Positions 41,996 to 48,481 of a DNA stretch of 56,952 nt are shown piece by piece. Below the pieces are notes generated by a model, which did not search any database, was not told the origin of the DNA, and saw only the letters and a program-made list of their open reading frames with translations. The DNA is from Oscillospiraceae bacterium (GTDB lineage Bacteria; Bacillota; Clostridia; Oscillospirales; Ruminococcaceae). The stretch lies in assembly GCA_022508885.1 (NCBI GenBank), contig JAFLUG010000004.1, positions 3,901 to 60,852 of the forward strand, given 5' to 3'. A program made the translations under genes and the position numbers. Each line of letters starts with the position of its first letter. Position 1 is the first letter of the stretch.

Positions 41996-42049
41996 AGGAA
42001 AACCTGCTTTCTTTGTTTACTGAAAAATCAATAATGCCCCGCGCCTCTG

Positions 42050-43147
42050 TTATCTGCACACCGCGAACAGGTTTGTGTCCCAGTCGGGTATGTAAGGATT
42101 ATGGCGCATATAGAGCTTATATTTTTTGTTTATCGAATTTATAAGCAAAGGGAGCTTGTACATATCCTCGTTTCTATGATAAAGCGCGATATTTAGCTTC
42201 GGCGAGAAATTTACTATAGTTTCCTTTGCGCCCATTATCGCATTTTCCTCCGCGCCCTCCACGTCTATCTTTATGTAGCTGGCGCTCCCGCCCCTGAGCA
42301 TAGAGTCTACCTTTATCATCTTGACCTCGCGGAATCTCGCGGGATTGAGCGGCTCGCCCTTTTTCGGTTCGGCGGTGCTTCCTCTGCCCTTGCGCATGGA
42401 AAAAATAACGGAAGTGTCCTCGTTCCACGCTCCGCAGTTATACGCCTCGATAAGCGCGGAGCCGAGCATATAAAGCCTGCGCTTCATTTTTCGGAAGCTT
42501 TTGCTGTCAGGCTCTACGGCGTAAATTTTCTTGAACTGCATGGTGGTTTCGTTTAAAAACTCTATGACCGTGTCGCCGTCATACGCTCCCAAATCGACAT
42601 AAGTTTCCTCAATGCCGATGTTCAGAATATCAAACTTTTCCGAGGGGTCGGACTCCGCGTCGGTGAGATACTCGAGCTTTCCGCTGAGCTTATAGCGTAT
42701 AATATCCTCAAAGACCTTTTTCGACTGCGCGTCAGCCAACAGGTCGTACACTTTTTTCAACTCGTCGCGGTGTTCTTTGGCGAACTCAAGGTCAAAGACT
42801 CCCTCTCCCGCAACAGGAACATTCGGCGCGTAAAGCTCGTGCTTTTTCGAAATGCCGATGATATGCTCCATGACCTCGGGAATACTCGACCCAAAGCACA
42901 CAAGGATTATCACCTCTCCAAACTCCTCTTCTATTTCGGAGAGCTTTTTCACCTTGTAGCCCATAAAGCTGTGTCCGCGCACAAACTCGTCGCTTGCCAT
43001 TATCGCGTCCACATTTACGCCTATGCCGTCAAGGACGGATTTTATTTTCTCCGCGCCGTCGCCCATTCCGTAAAGCACGATCTTTTTATCCGTACTTTTC
43101 AGATGATCCCATAGGCACTCGTTTATTTCATCAAGAAAAAAAGCCAT
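42050..43147 (-). CDS. FkbM-family methyltransferase with N-terminal Rossmann-like domain
   Basis: A 365-residue protein. The C-terminal half is an SAM-dependent FkbM-type methyltransferase (ETYVDLGAYDGDTVIEFL motif I, then KIYAVEPDSKSFRKMKRR and YIKIDVEGAEENAIMGA). The N-terminal half (KIVLYGMGDGAEKIKSVLDG) looks like the nucleotide-binding fold seen in sugar-modifying enzymes. Such proteins often O-methylate surface glycans. The start has a weak ribosome site (AGGAC) and lies 24 bp after the EAL/HDOD gene. In flagellated bacteria, flagellin glycan methylation is one possibility, but there is no direct link here. Confidence 0.8.
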   Translation of the reverse strand: MAFFLDEINECLWDHLKSTDKKIVLYGMGDGAEKIKSVLDGIGVNVDAIMASDEFVRGHSFMGYKVKKLSEIEEEFGEVIILVCFGSSIPEVMEHIIGISKKHELYAPNVPVAGEGVFDLEFAKEHRDELKKVYDLLADAQSKKVFEDIIRYKLSGKLEYLTDAESDPSEKFDILNIGIEETYVDLGAYDGDTVIEFLNETTMQFKKIYAVEPDSKSFRKMKRRLYMLGSALIEAYNCGAWNEDTSVIFSMRKGRGSTAEPKKGEPLNPARFREVKMIKVDSMLRGGSASYIKIDVEGAEENAIMGAKETIVNFSPKLNIALYHRNEDMYKLPLLINSINKKYKLYMRHNPYIPDWDTNLFAVCR

Positions 43148-43171
43148 TGTGTTTTATCGTCCTTTATCCTA

Positions 43172-44350
43172 TCATCCGAAATCTACCCTGTCAGATTCTT
43201 CTATCGCCGAAACAAACATATCCGCCGCCTTGCGCGGGTCAATTCCGAGCGCTGCCGCGAGCGCCGTAAAATGCTCCCATTTTCCCATACAAAAGTCTAC
43301 CGCCATTCCGAAAACATCTCCGTAAAGTCCGCTCTTCCTCAAAATTCCGTTCTTTATATCATCCGTCAGCGGAAGTTCCGCCAACGCCGACGTAAGCAGT
43401 CTGTCGTTGCTGAATACGAGTACCGACATAAGCCCCATAAGATAAAACGCCTCTGTATCATTTTTCGCGCTGGGTATCTCTCCCGCAAGCATTCTGCAGA
43501 ATTTTGCCGTAATAAGCGCCAGCCTCATAAGCTCGCTGTTTTCGTTCTGCGAAATGTGCTGGATAGCCAGCATATATATCCACTCGCGCAGATAATCAAG
43601 CCCCAGAACTATGATCGCTTGTCCGATGGACGATATCTTATTTGTAACGCCGAAATACGCCGAGTTTATAAGCCTGAGTATTTTCTGACAGACCGCCGTG
43701 TCCTGCGACAAGACCTCTGTTATCTCGTCTACGTTAGACTCGGGCTTTGACATTATCTTCATAGCCTTTACAATGCTTATCGGAAGCGGCTGAAGATTAC
43801 GCAGATCTCTCTGCGGCTTAAGGAAAAAATCTCCCTGAAGATACGAGCAGCCTATTCTCTTGGCGTTTTCAAAATTCCCGTGAGAGCTTATGCTCTTTGC
43901 CAGAATACTCTTGTTTGTAAATCCGCAGATATACGCGGCGCTTTCCTGAGCCGTCAGCGGATTGGCAAAATCGAGCATGACAATGTCGCAAAGCTCTAAT
44001 ACCTCATCAAAGCCTCTTCCGCGCTTAAAATCGTCAAGAGCGAATGAATAGCCTTTCCTTTTCAGGTCGCGGCACGCCTCGACCGCGTCCCGGTCGCTCA
44101 AGATATCGCGCCCCGAGATGACCGCGACAACGCTGTCCGCGGAAAATCCCGCCAAAACGCCGTTTTTTATCTGATCGCGCGAAAGCTCCACAAGCGCCTT
44201 TGCCCCGCCGCAGACCCGCTGAAGATCAACGCCGAAAAAGCCCCCGGAGCCTGAAGACTCTGAGCCTTCAAGCCGTCTGTGTTTTATTTCATACGCGTAA
44301 AGTCCGCCGTCGCCGTGATAAACAGGCACGCGGGTAAGCAAACAATTCAA
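43172..44350 (-). CDS. EAL-HDOD signalling protein (YuxH-like)
   Basis: About 392 residues. The N-terminal part is a degenerate EAL domain: it starts TRVPVYHGDGGLYAYEIKHRR and lacks the EAL/ExLxR and metal-binding motifs, so c-di-GMP cleavage is unlikely. The C-terminal part is an HDOD domain (about 190-385). YuxH/CdgJ-type proteins act in motility and pilus control. The start is taken as TTG at 44350: GTG 44380 and ATG 44368 lie right at the transcription start without ribosome sites, while AAAGGGAG precedes this TTG at 7 nt. Head of a four-gene operon. Confidence 0.78.
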   Translation of the reverse strand: MNCLLTRVPVYHGDGGLYAYEIKHRRLEGSESSGSGGFFGVDLQRVCGGAKALVELSRDQIKNGVLAGFSADSVVAVISGRDILSDRDAVEACRDLKRKGYSFALDDFKRGRGFDEVLELCDIVMLDFANPLTAQESAAYICGFTNKSILAKSISSHGNFENAKRIGCSYLQGDFFLKPQRDLRNLQPLPISIVKAMKIMSKPESNVDEITEVLSQDTAVCQKILRLINSAYFGVTNKISSIGQAIIVLGLDYLREWIYMLAIQHISQNENSELMRLALITAKFCRMLAGEIPSAKNDTEAFYLMGLMSVLVFSNDRLLTSALAELPLTDDIKNGILRKSGLYGDVFGMAVDFCMGKWEHFTALAAALGIDPRKAADMFVSAIEESDRVDFG

Positions 44351-44385
44351 ACAGGCTCTCCCTTTCATACAATTATACACTATAC

Positions 44386-44414
44386 ATTATACAATAAACG
44401 CGGCTTTTTTTCAA
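44386..44414 (-). promoter_or_regulatory. Sigma-A promoter of the EAL/HDOD operon
   Basis: On the minus strand TTGAAA (44409-44414), 17 bp, TATAAT (44386-44391). A second TATAAT (44373-44378 region) lies at the start site. The short leader supports a TTG start at 44350. Confidence 0.85.
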
Positions 44415-44538
44415 GAGAAATAAAAATTTTCACCACATAAAAAGCGCTTTTTGTGAACTTTGCCTAAAACTGTTGGTCTAAAACTTCTTTTTTAAATAAA
44501 TAAAAATTTTGATTTGCGGCAGACGGCGGATATTTTTT

Positions 44539-44567
44539 GTATAAATGACTAAAAAAAGGCAAAACTA
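44539..44567 (+). promoter_or_regulatory. Sigma-F-like (forespore) promoter of the SpoIIQ-like gene
   Basis: GTATA (44539-44543), 14 bp, GGCAAAACTA (44558-44567). This fits the sigma-F consensus GYATA-N15-GGNNANAHTR at every fixed position with one base less spacing. No sigma-A promoter is seen before the gene, and spoIIQ is a classic sigma-F gene. Confidence 0.72.
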
Positions 44568-44624
44568 TCAGCAGGTTCGAGGAAACCGCAAACTCCCAAT
44601 CAACACAAAGGAAGGAAAGAATCT

Positions 44625-45338
44625 ATGAAGAATAAAAGGCAAAGTGAAAGTCAAAAGACAAAATGGCTGGCTATAATGACCGCCGCGGGCTCGGTGGCGG
44701 TATGCGCGGCAGTCATCGCGGCATACAGTGTGGCTATGAACAACCTTGTTCCGACCAACAACCGGACAGACCTTCTGGGCTCTTCGAGCTACAGCTCGTC
44801 TTCAAGCTCAAAGCCTGATACTCCCGTTAATAATCCCTCTGTCACTGTTCCAAAGGACAACAACTCGTCGTCCTCCTCCGCGTCCTCAAAGCCCGATGAC
44901 ACAGAGCCCGCAAACAATCCCGTAAACACGGTAAAAGGCAACATAATGCCGGTTGAAGGAGATGTAGATATCCCCTTCAGCAACGGCGAACTCGTAAAAT
45001 CCCCCACTCTCGGCGTATGGAAAACCCACGACGGCTCAGATATTCTCTGCCCGCTCGGAACAGATGTAAAGTCAATGTCCGACGGAGTTGTAAAGGAAAT
45101 ACGCGACGACGCGCTTATGGGAATTTATGTGGTCATCGAACAGACAAACGGGCTTGAGGTACACTACTGCGGACTCGCCAAGGAGCTTTCCGTAAAAGCG
45201 GGAACAGTCGTAGCCCAAGGGGAGATTATCGGAAAGACCTCCGACACCAACCAGTCCGAAATTCTCCAGCAGCCGCATCTCCACCTTGCCGTAAAGAAGA
45301 GCGGAGAGTGGATAGACCCCATGTCGGTCATAAGCTGA
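44625..45338 (+). CDS. spoIIQ: SpoIIQ-like LytM/M23 protein
   Basis: A 237-residue single-pass membrane protein: short basic cytoplasmic tail, helix (about 14-38), a Ser/Pro/Asn-rich linker (50-105) and an M23 LytM domain (106-237). The zinc ligands H135, D139 (THDGSD) and H220 (HLHL) and the second histidine H180 are intact, as in Clostridium SpoIIQ and unlike B. subtilis. SpoIIQ sits in the forespore membrane and pairs with SpoIIIAH to link both cells during engulfment. The promoter supports forespore expression. An alternative is an ordinary vegetative M23 peptidase. Confidence 0.78.
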   Translation: MKNKRQSESQKTKWLAIMTAAGSVAVCAAVIAAYSVAMNNLVPTNNRTDLLGSSSYSSSSSSKPDTPVNNPSVTVPKDNNSSSSSASSKPDDTEPANNPVNTVKGNIMPVEGDVDIPFSNGELVKSPTLGVWKTHDGSDILCPLGTDVKSMSDGVVKEIRDDALMGIYVVIEQTNGLEVHYCGLAKELSVKAGTVVAQGEIIGKTSDTNQSEILQQPHLHLAVKKSGEWIDPMSVIS

Positions 45339-45354
45339 GATACGGTTAAGAAAA

Positions 45355-45387
45355 CGGGAGAACCAAACCGGTTCTCCCGCTGTTTTT
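45355..45387 (+). terminator. Terminator of the SpoIIQ-like gene
   Basis: CGGGAGAACC (45355-45364)/GGTTCTCCCG (45370-45379), then CTGTTTTT. Confidence 0.92.
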
Positions 45388-45766
45388 ATACTTTCCTCCG
45401 TGTCAGGAAAATCCCGATAACCGACCCTATGAAAATAACCGGCGCCAATCTTGCAAACAGCCATTCAAACGAGTGATATACAGTTCCGACAACGGCGGTT
45501 TCGGGATCACTGTAATCCCAGCTTAAATATGGTCTGTCTAAAATCACTAAGACCGCAAATATTATTACTGTGACCGCGCATAATGAAATAAACAGCCAAT
45601 GAAGCATTTTTCGTCTTGCAGGCTTTCTCTGCGCAAGCTGTAAGTTTATAACCTCCAGTTTTTCGCAAATCGCTTTCAGGTCATCAGCTTTTGACTCGGT
45701 AACGGTTTCTCCAAGCAGAACACTTACGGGTGTTTCAAGTCTCAACCGAGACTTAAATATAAACAT
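45386..45766 (-). pseudogene. C-terminal half of an XRE-family regulator split by an insertion
   Basis: Residues from LETPVSVLLGETV onward form the linker, a helix (ADDLKAICEKLEVINLQLAQRK) and two membrane segments of an XRE transcription regulator with a C-terminal membrane part. The first ten residues (MFIFKSRLRL) come from inserted DNA and no ribosome site precedes the ATG. The matching N-terminal HTH half is at 47481-47657. Joining both at the shared CTTG (45736-45739 and 47498-47501) restores one 169-residue frame reading ...ISEVL|ETPVSVLLGETV... . The gene is therefore interrupted, not two genes. Confidence 0.75.
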
Positions 45767-45777
45767 GGAGGAAGAAA

Positions 45778-46122
45778 ATGATTACGGCAAAAATTCAGAA
45801 CGGCGAAAAAAGCACAGAGATTACCTTTCCGTGCAAGGAGCATATGTTGGCAAAAGCTCTGGACGGGATCGGCATAGACGGAAAGCAGTACGCTCCTACC
45901 CTGCTGATCACGAAAATCGAGCCTAAAGAACTGTCCATGCTTGAGAACGAGATGACAAATCTTGATGAGCTGAACTACCTCGCCAGGCAAATGAATAATT
46001 TTGGTCAATATGAGATGGAACGCTTCCTTGCGGCGGCAAGCTATGAAAACTCAGATGAAAAGCCGGATATGCAAGATATTATCAACCTTGCGTTAAATCA
46101 CGATTTTACACATTGCAACTAG
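45778..46122 (+). CDS. Small acidic protein, possibly ArdA-like (antirestriction)
   Basis: A 114-residue acidic protein 38 bp inside the insertion, with ribosome site GGAGGAAG. The pattern FPCKEHML..AL..IGI and TNLDELNYLARQMNNF resembles small ArdA-like or conjugative-element proteins of Clostridia, where ArdA mimics DNA to block restriction enzymes. The match is short and the last residues (NHDFTHCN) look abnormal, so the gene may be truncated. Its place in an inserted segment supports a mobile origin. Confidence 0.5.
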   Translation: MITAKIQNGEKSTEITFPCKEHMLAKALDGIGIDGKQYAPTLLITKIEPKELSMLENEMTNLDELNYLARQMNNFGQYEMERFLAAASYENSDEKPDMQDIINLALNHDFTHCN

Positions 46123-46148
46123 TAATTGGCGAAATTCTTGTGTTTAAT

Positions 46149-46191
46149 TTATTCTGCTTTTGCCACACTTCTGCAAGCAAAAGCAGAATAA
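46149..46191. terminator. Long hairpin after the ArdA-like gene
   Basis: TTATTCTGCTTTTGC (46149-46163)/GCAAAAGCAGAATAA (46177-46191), 15 perfect base pairs. No T run follows on the plus strand; it may be an end or transfer structure of the element. The next 180 bp hold no recognised gene; GTTATACCA and TGGTATAC near 46206 and 46258 could pair. Confidence 0.55.
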
Positions 46192-46374
46192 AGTGCCAAA
46201 GTAAGTTATACCATAGAAACTATTTTGTTTTCGCAAAGAATCACACAATCTTTTCCGTGGTATACAGTTTCATTTAAGGCGGGTTGGAAAAGTCAAAAAT
46301 ATATCTGATTCCAGCCTCCTTACCATCAACGATCACCATAATCGTTTCTCAAAACAGATTCGCTTGCAACGCCC

Positions 46375-46405
46375 TTGATAAAACGCGTTTTTGGTATTAT
46401 CCCCC
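46375..46405 (+). repeat. Single unit of the dispersed AAAACGCG repeat
   Basis: ATAAAACGCGTTTTTGGTATT followed by ATCCCCCC matches the 32-bp unit at 1190-1221 at about three of four positions. It is 9 bp from the end of the lipoprotein gene. Confidence 0.5.
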
Positions 46406-46413
46406 CAATATTT

Positions 46414-47370
46414 TTATTGAATCACCTCCAAATCAACGAGATTTGCGCTGAATCGTCTGGAGTAATTGAGCTCGTTGCGGAAATAAATGTTGTCTATGGT
46501 AACTTTAACGTCTACAAAAGACCCGTCATCGGGAAATTCTCCGAAATCAAGATTTGAATAATTATCGGCATTTCCGAGAACCATTGAAGAATACTCGCCC
46601 AACCAGCATAAACCGTTGTTCATACCCATGCTGAGCGCTTCGTTGCCGTTTTCATCCTGTGAATAATTCATGATCGGCAGCATATCACTCTGTGCATCCG
46701 GAATAAAATGGATATCCCTCGCGACTTCATATCCTTCGGTCTCGGGGTAAAGAAAGCATTTTCCCGTAAGAGTGATCTCGCCCTCAAATCGAGCTGTCCC
46801 ACCGTTAAAGTACTTTGGCGTCAGGTTAAACCAATCGGGATAAAAGCTTGTTGAAGCCTCGACCAATTTCAGACTGCCGAACATATCACCGACACTGTAT
46901 TTTTCGTATTTATAAGCAACGGTTTCGGGAGCGCCCGCAAAGGTATATTCATTTTCGTCAAAAACATCTGCGTTGTCAATGCTGTTGTAGTATATCCCAA
47001 GCGGTTCTGCGAGATAAACGTAATCGCAAATCACATACTGCCAATTATCGGCAGTCATTTCCGAAAGAGGGATCTCCCCGTTAATGCCGTTCACGACAGC
47101 GTTTTTTAGATCAACGGGATCGCCGCTCGGTAACTCGAACTGCGCGGTAATCTCGTTACCAATAACCGGATCTGATATATTGGTGAAACTGTTTGAATCT
47201 TCCGATGATTTGTCCGAAATAGGCTCGGATTTTTCGCTTGAAATATTCAAGGATGAGTTTTGATTTAAACTGTCGGCTTCACTCGGAAAGTTGATGTCGC
47301 TGCACCCCGCTATGAGCGAAAGAAGCATTACGGACATCGATAATGTTGTGATAGCAATATATTTTTTCAC
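46414..47370 (-). CDS. Lipoprotein of unknown function inside the insertion
   Basis: A 318-residue exported lipoprotein: signal peptide with lipobox LIAGC (cysteine near residue 23), a Ser/Asn/Glu-rich linker (25-65) and a beta-rich C-terminal domain. No homologous domain is recognised. The start is a GTG after TTGGAGGT. A TATAAT upstream near 47390 has no good -35. It is cargo of the segment that splits the XRE gene and is more AT-rich than the neighbouring core genes. Confidence 0.7.
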   Translation of the reverse strand: MKKYIAITTLSMSVMLLSLIAGCSDINFPSEADSLNQNSSLNISSEKSEPISDKSSEDSNSFTNISDPVIGNEITAQFELPSGDPVDLKNAVVNGINGEIPLSEMTADNWQYVICDYVYLAEPLGIYYNSIDNADVFDENEYTFAGAPETVAYKYEKYSVGDMFGSLKLVEASTSFYPDWFNLTPKYFNGGTARFEGEITLTGKCFLYPETEGYEVARDIHFIPDAQSDMLPIMNYSQDENGNEALSMGMNNGLCWLGEYSSMVLGNADNYSNLDFGEFPDDGSFVDVKVTIDNIYFRNELNYSRRFSANLVDLEVIQ

Positions 47371-47480
47371 AGCTAACCTCCAAGATTTAATTATAGATTA
47401 CGCAGTTTTTGTAAGAACGTTTTCAGATGAGCAGAATGTGTAAATTTGCCTGGTCTCACACAGTCCACGAGTTGATAACG

Positions 47481-47657
47481 TCATAAATCCAATTGGACAA
47501 GCACTTCCGATATAGTTATCAACATATCCGAGTCGGGTACCGACAAGCCGTTCTCCCATTTAGAGACAGTTTGCCTGACCACATTCAGCTTGACGGCAAG
47601 TTCTTCCTGTGAAAGACCTTTTGATTTTCTGACCGCTTTAATGTTTTCATTCAACAT
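47481..47657 (-). pseudogene. N-terminal HTH half of the split XRE regulator
   Basis: A 58-residue frame with a full XRE helix-turn-helix (NIKAVRKSKGLSQEELAVKL, then RQTVSKWENGLSVPDSDM). After ISEVL it runs into the insertion, reads VQLDL and stops. It keeps a good ribosome site (AAAGGAGG) and a sigma-A promoter, so a bare DNA-binding domain may still be made. The missing dimerisation and membrane part lies at 45386-45739. Confidence 0.8.
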
Positions 47658-47692
47658 CGTGGATAACCTCCTTTCCTTCAGTCGTTACCCAC

Positions 47693-47721
47693 ATTATACA
47701 AGAACCTGCCCGTTGCCGCAA
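47693..47721 (-). promoter_or_regulatory. Sigma-A promoter of the split XRE regulator
   Basis: On the minus strand TTGCGG (47716-47721), 17 bp, TATAAT (47693-47698). Start near 47686, leader about 30 nt. Confidence 0.8.
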
Positions 47722-47780
47722 GCAACGCATATTAACATCGGAGTATTTTACGGTAGATCGGAATATTTATTATGTCATTT

Positions 47781-48458
47781 TTATGCTCCAAATTCATAAT
47801 CGCTTATAATCAAATCGTAGTAAAGCGGAACCGAATTTATTTTTTCGGCGATGTCAACGGCGCTTTGCTTATCTAAATTGCCGCTTAAAAAAACCGTTTC
47901 GGTCATTATTCTGTCAGCTACACGAGGGGAGGATATCAGTTCGTCATCAAGCCATATCGATATGGGGATATCCGTTCCCGCAAGCTCCTCTGTCGCGCGC
48001 GAAAACACTTCAAACCCATATTCATCAAATTCGATCTGTACGCCGTAATGCCTTTGGGCTGTATCATATATGGCTTCCGCGCTTTTGATATTTTTATTGG
48101 TAAGGATAAGCTCGCCGTCAATACTGTCTCCCTTTCGGAACTCAAGCGAATTTCTGTCCGCAGCCGTTTCAATGAAATGTTCCGCCCATTTTTCCATGTA
48201 ATTAAAATTAAGCCGGACAGTATCGGTATCATATTCGATTATTATCCGATATTCCGGCGCAGGGTCGCTGCTCGTCACTCTGCTTTCAATGATACTTGCT
48301 ATCTCGTCAAGCTCGCTGTCCGTTACATTGCTTGCGGTAAAGCAAATAAAGCTGTCAAAATCAGACGCGTCCGATTCTCCTCTGTTTAGATTTTCTTCAC
48401 ACCCGCTCAACGCGAATATCATCAACGACAGTAATACTGTCAAGACCGTTCTTTTCAT
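47781..48458 (-). CDS. Orphan lipoprotein with a SecD P1-like domain
   Basis: A 225-residue lipoprotein (lipobox ALSGC near residue 20). The domain after residue 90 follows the extracytoplasmic P1 region of SecD: GELILTNKNIKSAEAIY, GVQIEFDEYGFEVFSRAT, ISIWLDDELISSPRV and FLSGNLDKQSAVDIAEKI. The membrane helices of SecD are missing, so this is a stand-alone soluble copy tethered by lipid. The ATG at 48458 follows GGGAGC; an upstream ATG is less likely. It ends the abi-terB-GH25 operon. Its role could be binding of secreted proteins outside the membrane; that is inference. Confidence 0.75.
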   Translation of the reverse strand: MKRTVLTVLLSLMIFALSGCEENLNRGESDASDFDSFICFTASNVTDSELDEIASIIESRVTSSDPAPEYRIIIEYDTDTVRLNFNYMEKWAEHFIETAADRNSLEFRKGDSIDGELILTNKNIKSAEAIYDTAQRHYGVQIEFDEYGFEVFSRATEELAGTDIPISIWLDDELISSPRVADRIMTETVFLSGNLDKQSAVDIAEKINSVPLYYDLIISDYEFGA

Positions 48459-48481
48459 TGTATTGCTCCCGAACATCCCGA

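Larger units (their letters stand above)
45740..47501. mobile_element. 1762-bp insertion with 4-bp flanking duplication (no transposase)
   Basis: CTTG occurs at both junctions (45736-45739 and 47498-47501), like a target-site duplication or a target tetranucleotide. Removing this segment rebuilds the XRE gene in frame. It carries a small ArdA-like gene (+), a lipoprotein gene (-), a strong hairpin and a copy of a dispersed repeat, but no transposase or integrase. The ends carry short palindromes (TCCAATTGGA at the right end, TCTCAACCGAGA at the left end) rather than clear long inverted repeats. It could be a non-autonomous element or the remains of a larger one. Confidence 0.65.

Noticed and set aside
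44386-44567. Sigma-A promoter for the SpoIIQ-like gene
   Set aside because: The best -35/-10 pair (TTGCGG and TATAAA) is 20 bp apart; the sigma-F-type match is much better.
45386-45766. Complete 126-residue membrane protein gene
   Set aside because: There is no ribosome site before its ATG, and its first ten residues belong to inserted DNA; it is better explained as half of the split XRE regulator.
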